In this document: piece after piece, positions 42,304-50,432 of the stretch
Numbering within the stretch: the first letter of the stretch is position 1
How the letters are laid out: each line of letters starts with the position of its first letter
From: Galbibacter sp048266365
Lineage (GTDB): Bacteria > Bacteroidota > Bacteroidia > Flavobacteriales > Flavobacteriaceae
DNA: 64,000 nt
Reading direction: 5' to 3'
NCBI RefSeq assembly: GCF_048266365.1
Contig: NZ_JBLWZP010000004.1
Coordinates: forward strand, 310,001-374,000
Notes under the pieces: generated by a model
What the model was told of the DNA's origin: nothing
The model's input: the letters and a program-made list of their open reading frames with translations, nothing else
Databases searched by the model: none
Position numbers and translations under genes: made by a program

Positions 42304-43199
42304 TATTTAAGAAGTTTAGTAAGACGTATAAAATCCTCTTTTGAATGGAATGGAATGATAAGTTTTCCCTTCCCGTTCTTTGCTACTTTAACGTCGACTT
42401 TTGAAGAAAAGTATTCTGTTAACTCATTGACATTTTCTGAGATATAATCTGGAACTTCTTCTGTAGCACCTTTTGAGGCATTTTGGTCCTTGTCGGTTTG
42501 ATACACGCGAACTAATTTTTCAGTATCCCGTACGGACAAGCCTTCTGATATTACTTTTTCGTAAATCTCGAGCTGATCCTTTTTGTTCTCTATATTGATC
42601 AGTGCACGACCGTGTCCCATACTTACAAAACCATCTCTCATTCCAGTCTGGATGATAGGGTCTAGTTTTAGTAAACGTAAATAGTTGGTGATCGTCGAAC
42701 GTTTCTTACCTACACGATCACTTAGTTGTTCCTGTGTGATGTTGATCTCATCGATGAGTCGCTGGTAGGAAAGCGAGATCTCGATTGGATCTAAATCCTG
42801 CCGTTGAATGTTTTCCACCAAGGCCATCTCGAGAGACTCTTGATCATTCGCAATTCTAATGTAAGCTGGGATTAATTTCAACCCCGCCAATTTTGAGGCT
42901 CGCAATCTTCGTTCACCAGAGACCAGTTGGTATTGGTTGAAATCTGTTTTACGAACTGTAATAGGTTGAATCACTCCTAGTTCACGAATAGAGGTGGAGA
43001 GTTCTTTTAATGTTTCTTCGTTAAAATTCGTTCTAGGCTGGAATGGGTTTACTTCTATAGAATCTATATCCAGTTCCACAATGCTACCCACCACCTTATC
43101 GGCATTCTTATCCGAAGCCGTTTTGATATCGTTATCGGGATCCTTAAGTAATGCGGACAAACCTCTTCCTAAAGCCTGTTTTTTTGTTGCTTTTGCCAT
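42303..43199 (-). CDS. parB: Chromosome partitioning protein ParB
   Basis: CTP-dependent DNA clamp that loads at parS and drives origin segregation with ParA. 298 aa: GRGLSALLKD start, VNPFQPRTNFNEETLKEL and VRKTDFNQYQLVSGERRLRASKLAG (ParB/Srx fold, with GERR), MALVENIQRQDLDPIE, and a helix-turn-helix region (QEQLSDRVGKKRSTITNYLRLL). parA ends immediately upstream with no gap. I found no parS-like GTTTCACGTGAAAC site in the window. Confidence 0.97.
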   Translation of the reverse strand: MAKATKKQALGRGLSALLKDPDNDIKTASDKNADKVVGSIVELDIDSIEVNPFQPRTNFNEETLKELSTSIRELGVIQPITVRKTDFNQYQLVSGERRLRASKLAGLKLIPAYIRIANDQESLEMALVENIQRQDLDPIEISLSYQRLIDEINITQEQLSDRVGKKRSTITNYLRLLKLDPIIQTGMRDGFVSMGHGRALINIENKKDQLEIYEKVISEGLSVRDTEKLVRVYQTDKDQNASKGATEEVPDYISENVNELTEYFSSKVDVKVAKNGKGKLIIPFHSKEDFIRLTKLLK

Positions 43200-43973
43200 T
43201 TACACCGTTTGCTTATTCTTCTTAATTATCTCGTGTGCCAGACTTAAGTAGTTCGTGGCACCTTTACTAGTAGCGTCGTAGTTGATAATGGTTTCTCCGT
43301 AACTTGGAGCTTCACTCAATCGCACATTTCTTTGGATAATGGTTTCAAATACCATTTCGCTAAAGTGCTTTTGAACCTCTTCTACGACTTGGTTGGATAG
43401 TCTAAGTCTTGAATCGTACATCGTAAGCAATAGGCCTTCAATATCCAGATTCGGGTTGTGTATCTTTTGTACGCTTTTGATTGTGTTGAGTAACTTTCCC
43501 AATCCTTCTAATGCAAAATACTCGCATTGAATTGGGATAATTACGGAATCAGATGCGGTTAAGGCATTTAATGTTAATAAGCCAAGCGATGGCGCACAGT
43601 CTATCAATATGTAATCATAGGAATTCCTAAGGTTCTCAATAGCCTTTGCCAACATATATTCCCGCTGATCTTTGTCGACTAGCTCGATTTCAATAGCGAC
43701 CAAGTCAATATGTGCAGGTATAAGTTCAACGTTTGGGGATTCCGTTTTTACAATAGTTTCTTCGGGGGTTAACGAATGTTCTAACAATTGATAAGTGCCT
43801 CCTTCTACCGACTCAACATCAATTCCTAGACCGGAAGTAGCATTTGCTTGAGGATCAGCATCAATAAGCAATACTTTTTTTTCAAGTACGCCCAATGAAG
43901 CTGCTAGATTAATGGAAGTAGTGGTCTTGCCAACACCGCCTTTTTGATTTGCTACAGCAATTACTTTGCCCAT
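43200..43973 (-). CDS. parA: Chromosome partitioning ATPase ParA (Soj)
   Basis: Walker-type ATPase that moves ParB-parS complexes. 257 aa: deviant Walker A KGGVGKTTTSINLA (11-24), LLIDADPQANATSGLG, LIDCAPSLGLLTLNAL (Walker B). Length is typical of chromosomal Soj. First gene of parA-parB-DUF5683-dapB-lepB-WbqC-DUF6122; the 169-bp upstream gap contains AT-rich sequence but no clean TAnnTTTG. Confidence 0.97.
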   Translation of the reverse strand: MGKVIAVANQKGGVGKTTTSINLAASLGVLEKKVLLIDADPQANATSGLGIDVESVEGGTYQLLEHSLTPEETIVKTESPNVELIPAHIDLVAIEIELVDKDQREYMLAKAIENLRNSYDYILIDCAPSLGLLTLNALTASDSVIIPIQCEYFALEGLGKLLNTIKSVQKIHNPNLDIEGLLLTMYDSRLRLSNQVVEEVQKHFSEMVFETIIQRNVRLSEAPSYGETIINYDATSKGATNYLSLAHEIIKKNKQTV

Positions 43974-44142
43974 GAGTTTAATTCGATTTTAGTAAGGTAA
44001 TTTTAGTCAGGTAAAAATACGATTATTTGTGAGTTTAGAAAATGAATTTTGTTAACAGTTAGCCAACAAAGTAATTAACAACTACAATTTGGTCCTAATT
44101 AACGAAAATGGGGATGAATTTTAATATTTTATTCCTAAAATA

Positions 44143-45021
44143 TTACTTTTTATTTGCACGGATCATGGCCTCGAGCTGATCCCACATTGTTTCTGGGATA
44201 GCCTCCAATATATTAAATTGACCAGCGCCCTTTAGCCACTCTCCACCATCTAAAGTAATGACTTCTCCATTAAGGTAGGCCGAAAAATCAGAGACCATAT
44301 ATGCAGCAAGATTGGCGAGCTCTTGATGCTCTCCAACTCTTTTAAGAGGTACTTTTTTAGCCAAGTCAAATTTTTCTTTTAAATCTCCAGGTAACAGACG
44401 ATCCCAAGCTCCCTTGGTTGGGAAGGGACCTGGTGCAATGGCGTTAAATCGCATACCGTATTTAGCCCATTCTACGGCCAAACTACGTGTTAGTGCTAAA
44501 ACACCAGCCTTAGCAGTTGCTGAAGGTACCACATAAGCAGATCCAGTCCATGCGTAGGTGGTCACAATATTTAATACCGTAGTATTGGTTTGTTTTTGGT
44601 CTATCCAGTGCTTACCAAAGGCCAAAGTGCAATTTTTTGTTCCTTTTAAAACAATATCTATAATGGTGTCAAAAGCGTTAGCAGAAAGTCGTTCTGTAGG
44701 GGAAATAAAATTACCCGCTGCATTGTTTAGAAGCACATCAATTTTTCCAAATTTTTCGGTGACGGCACGATGCATGGCCTCAACCTCATCGTAATTTCGT
44801 ACATCACAGGCCACCGGAAAGCAATTTCCGCCTGTGATATCCTCTAGTTCTTGAGCTGTTTTTTGTAATTTTTCTATATTTCTAGAAGTGATGGCTACGT
44901 TTGCCCCTAATTCTAAGAAGTAACTAGTCATTGCTTTACCTAGACCACTGCCACCTCCAGTCACTACTATAGTCTTCCCTTTGAGGGCATCATCACGAAG
45001 CATTTTTTTGGTATAATCCAT
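44143..45021 (-). CDS. SDR family reductase, 2,4-dienoyl-CoA reductase-like
   Basis: 292 aa short-chain dehydrogenase. NADP-binding TGGGSGLGKAM (21-31), NNAAGNFISPTERLS, and, in place of the classical YxxxK, PSATAKAGVLALTRSLAVEWAKYGMRFNAIAPGPF, the pattern of mitochondrial/peroxisomal-type 2,4-dienoyl-CoA reductases (DECR). These remove double bases of polyunsaturated acyl-CoA double bonds so beta-oxidation can proceed. It has an own TACATTTG promoter on - and shares the 196-bp upstream region with divergent nirK. Role in fatty-acid oxidation is family inference. Confidence 0.85.
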   Translation of the reverse strand: MDYTKKMLRDDALKGKTIVVTGGGSGLGKAMTSYFLELGANVAITSRNIEKLQKTAQELEDITGGNCFPVACDVRNYDEVEAMHRAVTEKFGKIDVLLNNAAGNFISPTERLSANAFDTIIDIVLKGTKNCTLAFGKHWIDQKQTNTTVLNIVTTYAWTGSAYVVPSATAKAGVLALTRSLAVEWAKYGMRFNAIAPGPFPTKGAWDRLLPGDLKEKFDLAKKVPLKRVGEHQELANLAAYMVSDFSAYLNGEVITLDGGEWLKGAGQFNILEAIPETMWDQLEAMIRANKK

Positions 45022-45067
45022 CTTTTTAATTCATTTATAAACTTTATAACATTTTTTCTCTTACACC

Positions 45068-45075
45068 CAAATGTA
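45068..45075 (-). promoter_or_regulatory. Promoter -7 element for the dienoyl-CoA reductase gene
   Basis: CAAATGTA on + is TACATTTG on -, 46 bp before the start at 45021. Confidence 0.55.
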
Positions 45076-45114
45076 AACTATTTTATTTAATTTTGGCTTT
45101 GAATACAGTAGTAA

Positions 45115-45134
45115 AATATGACTTAAGTCATATT
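45115..45134. promoter_or_regulatory. 20-bp perfect palindrome upstream of nirK, candidate Crp/Fnr-type site
   Basis: Half-site AATATGACTT followed by its exact complement AAGTCATATT. The centre (45124.5) is about 41.5 bp upstream of the start predicted from the -7 element at 45154-45161, the usual class II activator position. ATGAC-n4-GTCAT resembles Crp/Fnr superfamily boxes. The regulator is not encoded in the window. Confidence 0.6.
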
Positions 45135-45153
45135 CTGAATGAGCGGTTCTACG

Positions 45154-45161
45154 TATATTTG
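45154..45161 (+). promoter_or_regulatory. Promoter -7 element for nirK
   Basis: TATATTTG matches TAnnTTTG exactly. A palindromic activator-type site lies upstream and an Rrf2-type operator starts 5 bp downstream. Confidence 0.7.
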
Positions 45162-45165
45162 TATT

Positions 45166-45190
45166 AAATAAGACAAAATTGTCCTATTTA
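45166..45190. promoter_or_regulatory. Rrf2-type operator copy 1 (nirK)
   Basis: Left arm AAATAAGACA, 4-bp spacer, right arm TGTCCTATTTA. It covers the expected nirK transcription start, a typical repressor position. 22 of 25 positions match the norB copy and 20 of 25 the copy before the regulator gene. Confidence 0.75.
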
Positions 45191-45217
45191 TTGAAATCCT
45201 AATTAAATTCAACAGTT

Positions 45218-46648
45218 ATGAGTAATGTGATTAAGTTTTTTGCGTGTCTCTTACTAGTATATTCTTGCTCAACAAAGAATGAAAAAATAGTAGACTTAGA
45301 GCACCTCGATGTAGAATTAGAAATGGTCGCGGATCTAACATCACCGCCTAATGTACCAAAACCAACGGCGAAAAGAAAAGCCAAAAAGTTGATTGTGGAC
45401 ATGGAAATTGTAGAAAAGGAAATGGAGTTGGCTGATGGAGTAAAGTATATTTTCTGGACTTTTGGAGGAACGGTTCCTGGTAGTTTTATCAGAGCCAAAG
45501 TAGGGGATGAAATCATGTTTACATTAAAGAACCACCCAAACAACAAACTGCCACACAACATCGATTTGCACGCAGTTAATGGACCTGGTGGGGGAGCTGA
45601 GTCGTCCTTTGTGGCTCCGGGTTATGAAAAGTCATTCTCTTTTAAAACTCTGAACCCTGGATTGTTCGTATACCACTGTGCTACAGCACCTGTAGGGATG
45701 CATATTGCTAATGGTATGTATGGATTGATTTTGGTAGAGCCGGAAGAAGGTTTACCACCAGTAGATAAGGAGTACTATATTATGCAAGGGGATTTCTATA
45801 CCAAGGGAAAAACTGGAGATAGAGGACTTCAACCTTTCGACATGGAGAAAGCCATGGCCGAAGAGGCGGATTACGTGGTATTTAACGGGAACACTGGTTC
45901 TATGGTTGGAAAGAACGCGATCACTGCTAAAGCTGGTGAAACTGTCCGATTATTTGTCGGTAATGGAGGTCCAAATCTAGTGTCATCTTTCCATGTAATT
46001 GGAGAGATATTCGATAGGGTTCATGTTGAGGGAGGTGATCTGATAAACAAGAATGTTCAAACCACCTTGATTCCTGCTGGAGGTGCAGCTATCGTAGAAT
46101 TCAAAGTTAATGTTCCCGGAAATTATGTATTGCTGGATCACTCTGTGTTCAGAGCATTTAACAAAGGAGCCTTGGCCCAACTTCAAGTTGCTGGAGACGA
46201 AAACTTAAAAGTGTTCTCTGGTGAATTAAGAGAGGGAATTTATCAACCTGAAGGAGGTGCAATTCAAGAAATGCCATCTAATAATAAAGTTATTCCACCA
46301 CCGGCCGCAATGGATTTGGCTGATCAGATGGCCTACGGTAAGCAAGTCTATATGACAACCTGTTTTGCCTGCCACCAGGCAGAAGGGCAAGGAATTCAGT
46401 CAGTGTTCCCTCCCTTGGCATCTTCAGATTACTTAAATGCTGATGTAGATAGATCTATTAAAGTCGTCTTACAAGGATTACAAGGAGAGATTACCGTTAA
46501 CGGTAATACCTATAATAACGTGATGCCAAGTCAGGGATTAACAGATGAGGAGATTGCTAACGTCATGACTTATATCTACAATAGTTGGGGCAACTCTAAA
46601 GATCGTGTTACCCCTGCAATGGTGGCCAAAATAAGAGCTGGAGAGTAG
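45218..46648 (+). CDS. nirK: Copper nitrite reductase NirK, lipoprotein with C-terminal cytochrome c
   Basis: Reduces nitrite to nitric oxide in the periplasm. 476 aa with lipobox VYSC (Cys17). Two cupredoxin domains span about 60-340. Type 1 copper: His113, Cys154, His162, Met167. Type 2 copper: His118, His153, His308. Catalytic Asp116 and His259 are present, so the enzyme should be active. Residues 365-476 are a cytochrome c domain: CFACH (Cys382, Cys385, His386) and probable axial Met436 (NNVMPSQG), giving a built-in electron donor. The promoter has a palindromic activator-type site and an Rrf2-type operator. First gene of nirK-nirV-SCO. Confidence 0.97.
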   Translation: MSNVIKFFACLLLVYSCSTKNEKIVDLEHLDVELEMVADLTSPPNVPKPTAKRKAKKLIVDMEIVEKEMELADGVKYIFWTFGGTVPGSFIRAKVGDEIMFTLKNHPNNKLPHNIDLHAVNGPGGGAESSFVAPGYEKSFSFKTLNPGLFVYHCATAPVGMHIANGMYGLILVEPEEGLPPVDKEYYIMQGDFYTKGKTGDRGLQPFDMEKAMAEEADYVVFNGNTGSMVGKNAITAKAGETVRLFVGNGGPNLVSSFHVIGEIFDRVHVEGGDLINKNVQTTLIPAGGAAIVEFKVNVPGNYVLLDHSVFRAFNKGALAQLQVAGDENLKVFSGELREGIYQPEGGAIQEMPSNNKVIPPPAAMDLADQMAYGKQVYMTTCFACHQAEGQGIQSVFPPLASSDYLNADVDRSIKVVLQGLQGEITVNGNTYNNVMPSQGLTDEEIANVMTYIYNSWGNSKDRVTPAMVAKIRAGE

Positions 46649-46660
46649 CGATTTATTGTA

Positions 46661-46719
46661 AAAAGGGGTTGTTGAATTTTAGAGTGATTTTTAATCAGCG
46701 GCCCCCTTTTCGAATCACT
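46661..46719 (+). promoter_or_regulatory. Interleaved inverted repeats in the nirK-nirV gap
   Basis: AAAAGGGG (46661-46668) pairs with CCCCTTTT (46703-46710), and AGTGATT (46683-46689) pairs with AATCACT (46713-46719). The two stems interleave, so they exclude each other or form a pseudoknot. It may be a partial terminator or processing site that lowers nirV expression. Confidence 0.4.
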
Positions 46720-46771
46720 TCACTGCTGATAAACGGCTCTTGTGATTGTATAACAATAACGAATTGATGTC

Positions 46772-47548
46772 ATGATGAAGGAAATTAAAAGTTACTGCGT
46801 TTTTTTTATATGTTTTTTGATAACCACTGTAATGCTAGCTCAGCAAACAGCTATGGCGCTTATAGAAGCCGGGGAGTACATTCCGCTTTACGGCAATGAT
46901 ACCGTAGCAGTTAAGGTCCAAACTTTTCTTATCGATAAGTATCCGGTTACAATGAAGGATTACTTGAAATTTGTAAAGAGTAATCCATCTTGGAAACGTT
47001 CAGATGTCAAAGCTATTTTTGCTGATAAAAATTATCTGATAAGTTGGGAAAAAGATGACCAATTAGGAGATCAACTCAATGAAAATGCTGCTGTGAATTA
47101 TGTGTCTTGGTTTGCTGCCAAGGCCTATTGTGAATGTCAAGGCAAGCGTTTGCCTACTCTAGATGAATGGGAGTATGTAGCCATGGCGGATGAGGTTAAT
47201 AAGGATGCTCGCAAGGATGTGGATTACACAGAGAAAATTCTAGCTTGGTATGAGACTCCAAATACAGCAACCATAAGTGTGGGACAGGCTGAACCAAATT
47301 ACTGGGATGTCTATGATATGCACCAATTGGTCTGGGAATGGACCATGGATTATAACTCAGTGATGTTATCCGGCGAGTCCAGAAGGGATGTAGATAGCGA
47401 TCAAAACCTGTTTTGTGGCGCTGCATCTATCGGAGCTACGGATCTGATGAACTATGCCGCTTTTATGCGATATGCCTTTAGAGGGAGTGTTAAGGCGCGC
47501 TATACACTGAAGAACCTAGGGTTTAGATGTGCATCTGATATAAAATAA
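46772..47548 (+). CDS. nirV: NirV-like protein, formylglycine-generating-enzyme fold
   Basis: 258 aa, secreted (signal MMKEIKSYCVFFICFLITTVML, cut near AQQ). FGE-sulfatase fold: DKYPVTMKDYLKFV, NAAVNYVSWFAAKAYCECQGKRLPTLDEWEYVA, MHQLVWEWTMD and RGSVKARYTLKNLGFRCA. The two redox cysteines that true formylglycine-generating enzymes hold in their C-terminal GGS...C...C segment are not conserved (CGAASIGATD then YAAFMRYAFRGS), so sulfatase activation is unlikely. Position directly after nirK matches NirV, a protein of unclear function accompanying nitrite reductase. ATG 46775 is an equal alternative start. Confidence 0.85.
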   Translation: MMKEIKSYCVFFICFLITTVMLAQQTAMALIEAGEYIPLYGNDTVAVKVQTFLIDKYPVTMKDYLKFVKSNPSWKRSDVKAIFADKNYLISWEKDDQLGDQLNENAAVNYVSWFAAKAYCECQGKRLPTLDEWEYVAMADEVNKDARKDVDYTEKILAWYETPNTATISVGQAEPNYWDVYDMHQLVWEWTMDYNSVMLSGESRRDVDSDQNLFCGAASIGATDLMNYAAFMRYAFRGSVKARYTLKNLGFRCASDIK

Positions 47549-47567
47549 AAATGAAAATAAAACACAT

Positions 47568-48191
47568 ATGAAAGGATTTAAAGTAATGGTATTATTGCTT
47601 ATGAGTTTATGTATCTCATGTAATACGAATAATAAAGAGAAAGCTGATGATCAAAATCCAACCCATGTGGTGAGCAGCGATGAAGCCATCTCTGAAATGT
47701 CAATATACAATTTGCCTTCGCAATGGACGAATCAGGAAGCAGAGGACGTTAACTTCGTGGATTATCGTGGTAAGGTATTAGTGACTGTTATGATTTATAC
47801 CTCCTGCCAGATCGCTTGTCCACGATTGGTGGCGGACATGCGGACCATTAAGGATCGTCTACCTGCGGATCAATTGGATAAGGTGAAAATGTTACTCATA
47901 AGTATTGATCCGAAGACCGATACTCCAGAGCGCCTAAAAGCTTTTGCCATGGAAAACAAGATGGATCAAGATCCTTGGGTATTCTTGAGATCTACAGAGG
48001 CCAATACGCGTGAATTTGCAGCAGTGTTGGCGGTTAATTACCGCAAAATATCACCTGTTGATTTTTCGCACTCGAATATTATCAGTGTGTTTAACGATAA
48101 AGGTGAACTCGCTTTTCAACAAGAAGGAATTAATGTCGGGCCTGATGCCATTGTTAAACAGGTTGAAAAGGCAATTGCAGCTATGAAATAA
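47568..48191 (+). CDS. SCO1/SenC family copper-delivery lipoprotein
   Basis: 207 aa, lipobox CISC (Cys18). Thioredoxin-like fold with copper motif Cys80-x3-Cys84 (YTSCQIACPRL) and His168 (DFSHSNIISVF), the three ligands of SCO proteins. VDYRGKVLVTVMIYTSC and LLISIDPKTDTPERL are family features. Encoded 19 bp after nirV and downstream of nirK, so a role in loading NirK copper (or a nearby copper oxidase) is likely by context. Confidence 0.93.
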   Translation: MKGFKVMVLLLMSLCISCNTNNKEKADDQNPTHVVSSDEAISEMSIYNLPSQWTNQEAEDVNFVDYRGKVLVTVMIYTSCQIACPRLVADMRTIKDRLPADQLDKVKMLLISIDPKTDTPERLKAFAMENKMDQDPWVFLRSTEANTREFAAVLAVNYRKISPVDFSHSNIISVFNDKGELAFQQEGINVGPDAIVKQVEKAIAAMK

Positions 48192-48220
48192 GGAGTTAAG
48201 GCGCCATCTATGTCTTTGGG

Positions 48221-49444
48221 CTAGGTTGTTTCTGAGTTTGTGTTTAGGTTGATTTTAGCCACTGAGCTTTGCAGCACACTAATGAGTAACATAAGTATAC
48301 CCAGAACCAATAGGACACTTCCAATAAACAACCACATATAATATTGGGGTAGCCCAGAACCTAACCTAAGGATATAGATTAAACCCTGAATGAAAAGAAG
48401 TAACTCCGTGGCGACTATTCCAGCTAGAAATAAATAGGCTCCCCATTTAAAACAAAAGAGACTGGATATTTTTAGACTCCGGTGGAAATAAGCAAAAAGC
48501 AAACTGCTGATAATACCTAGCATAAAGAGGTGGATAAATCCAATCACTAGATTTCGGTAAAGGTGTGCCTGTTCTGCTATAAATGGCACACATGAAAATA
48601 TTTGGGTAACTACTTTGACCATAAAACAAAAGACGGCAAAGCGGTATAGGTTTTTTACAAGTACGCTTTGAGTTTTCAGATAACTATCAAGAGGTTTACA
48701 CAGTAACTGCACTAAATAATACAACATCACCAGTTGTAGTAAAACACCTAAGGTGTTAATCCAGAAAAGCACACTAACATCCAAGTACCAACTAGCAGGA
48801 AATGCAAAGGTCAATATCGTAGATACGATGGCGAGTTTATAAACCTTATTAACCAAGGTGCTATTGGGTATCTGAAGTATTTTTAACAGCATAGATAGCA
48901 CTGCAAATAAGAACCATCCATTGAATTGAAAATGGAGAAAATACTGAATTGCCAATTGGTATAATGGAGACGATTTTCCAAATTGAGTAACCGTTGGCCC
49001 TAAACACCATACACCGATGGTGGAAAGTATCATAAATAAAAAGGCCCAACGCATAAATTTGTTAGCGGGGTTTGTAGGTTTAATTTCTTTAAGACAGTAG
49101 TAGGCCAAAAAGTAACTGCAGAAGATATGTAGGGTAGAGAAGCTTATGGATATCGCCGCATAGCCTTGAAAAGGAAAACTAAACAGCATCCCTAAAACGG
49201 CCAATTGAGTCACCCAAAACAAGCGTTTATATTTTTTTATAGAGCCTTTGATATACCAGCCTACAACAAAACATTGTATGGATAGATAAACCCATCCTAA
49301 CATAGCGATATGAGAATGCGCGTGGGTTAAAAATTTAAAATTAAAACCGGAAGTTGGATAGATATACAAGAACCGAAGGAATAGTCCCAGTGTTGCGGCA
49401 ATTAGAAAATTACTCAAAGACAGGCTCATGAATTTTTTTTCCAT
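48221..49444 (-). CDS. Polytopic His-rich membrane protein of the nitrogen-oxide cluster
   Basis: 407 aa, about twelve membrane helices. Conserved-looking histidines near helix ends: THAHSHIAMLGWVY (His41, 43, 45), YFLHFQFNGW and GFIHLFMLGI. HxHxHxxxxGW is reminiscent of heme-copper oxidase subunit I-like and NnrS-like membrane proteins that accompany denitrification genes, but the full set of oxidase ligands is not there. It lies convergent to the nirK operon and downstream of ric. Function is unknown; heme or metal binding and a link to NO metabolism are inferences from motif and context. Confidence 0.75.
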   Translation of the reverse strand: MEKKFMSLSLSNFLIAATLGLFLRFLYIYPTSGFNFKFLTHAHSHIAMLGWVYLSIQCFVVGWYIKGSIKKYKRLFWVTQLAVLGMLFSFPFQGYAAISISFSTLHIFCSYFLAYYCLKEIKPTNPANKFMRWAFLFMILSTIGVWCLGPTVTQFGKSSPLYQLAIQYFLHFQFNGWFLFAVLSMLLKILQIPNSTLVNKVYKLAIVSTILTFAFPASWYLDVSVLFWINTLGVLLQLVMLYYLVQLLCKPLDSYLKTQSVLVKNLYRFAVFCFMVKVVTQIFSCVPFIAEQAHLYRNLVIGFIHLFMLGIISSLLFAYFHRSLKISSLFCFKWGAYLFLAGIVATELLLFIQGLIYILRLGSGLPQYYMWLFIGSVLLVLGILMLLISVLQSSVAKINLNTNSETT

Positions 49445-49566
49445 TACATGGAGGTATCAGGATGAATTTTGGTTGGCATAAAGGTATAAAAGTTGCCACT
49501 AAGTTGGATGATATGGAGCTGAAAGATTTGATGAAACCTAGGATTTTTTAACTTAAAATTAAATAA

Positions 49567-49604
49567 CCATAAGTGACTCAAGGGTAAAGTCGAATCACTT
49601 ATGG
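49567..49604. repeat. 10-bp inverted repeat downstream of ric
   Basis: CCATAAGTGA (49567-49576) and TCACTTATGG (49595-49604), 18-nt loop, no T-tract. In the 258-bp gap between the polytopic protein gene and ric; may be an mRNA stabiliser or a protein site. Confidence 0.45.
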
Positions 49605-49662
49605 CAGAACAAACTTAGGAACAAAAACTCAAAACAAATCGTCCATCAAGAGCTCTTTTTAG

Positions 49663-49685
49663 TAACAAAAGCAATGCTTTTGTTA
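49663..49685. repeat. 23-bp palindrome after the ric stop
   Basis: TAACAAAAGCA, A, TGCTTTTGTTA: perfect arms of 11 bp, 17 bp after the ric stop. AT-rich with only a short T-tract; possibly a weak terminator of norB-ric. Confidence 0.5.
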
Positions 49686-49702
49686 TGGTTTGGTGCTGAG
49701 TT

Positions 49703-50425
49703 TTAAACCAAAGCACTCTCTAATTCAATAGCCCTAGGAAACAGAATATTGTTTTCCAAGTGGATATGCCTGTGGAGGTCTTTTTCAAATTCATCCAACA
49801 TGGCATAGGTAATTCTATAGGTGTTGCACGCATCTGCTGGAGGGGTGTAATTGCTAGATAATTCACTAATCTTGACAAATCGATCTCCCTCGTTCTCATG
49901 TTCCTGCATCATCATAGCGATTGGATTTTTAACGGTTCCAAACCCTGGAGGCGTCCATGTTGTACCCTGATTTTGGGTGATTTCCATTTTTTTGATCTGT
50001 GGGAAGAGCATAAGCTCTTCTTTTTTCATATGAGCCGCAAGATCACCCGCGGTGTATTGGAAATGTTCGTGAATTTCAAAAAGTTCCGGATGTGCCTCTC
50101 CATGTACCTTGCAAAGCTTTGCTAAGAATTGTAAAAGGATTGGACTCTTTTCCTCTATATAGCGGTGATGCGTAGGGACGATATGATCGACAAGTTTGGC
50201 TAAAGACCAAGTCCTTGGATCGTCAACACCTCTTTCTGCTGTTTCTAGGGCTTCTCTTAGCTCAGCTTCCAGTTTATTCGGATCGATATTTTTCTTCTCA
50301 CACACATCATTAATTACTCTGTTACCCCGGCAACAAAAATCTATTCCGTGGTTGTAAAACACTGCGGCAGTTCTAAAATTTTCTGCCACGACTTCACCAA
50401 TGGTTTCTTTCATTATATTTTCCAT
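49703..50425 (-). CDS. ric: Iron-sulfur cluster repair di-iron protein Ric (YtfE/ScdA)
   Basis: 240 aa. N-terminal ScdA_N domain with NHGIDFCCRGNRVINDVCE (about 27-45), then a hemerythrin-like di-iron domain with spaced His/Glu ligands: HIVPTHHRYIE, HGEAHPELFEIHEHF, HMKKEELMLFPQI, MMQEHENEGDRF and LHRHIHLENNILFPRA. Ric repairs nitrosative and oxidative damage to Fe-S clusters and is typically NsrR-controlled. It starts 7 bp after norB, so the two are co-expressed behind the operator at 52691-52715. Confidence 0.96.
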   Translation of the reverse strand: MENIMKETIGEVVAENFRTAAVFYNHGIDFCCRGNRVINDVCEKKNIDPNKLEAELREALETAERGVDDPRTWSLAKLVDHIVPTHHRYIEEKSPILLQFLAKLCKVHGEAHPELFEIHEHFQYTAGDLAAHMKKEELMLFPQIKKMEITQNQGTTWTPPGFGTVKNPIAMMMQEHENEGDRFVKISELSSNYTPPADACNTYRITYAMLDEFEKDLHRHIHLENNILFPRAIELESALV

Positions 50426-50432
50426 GACTGTA

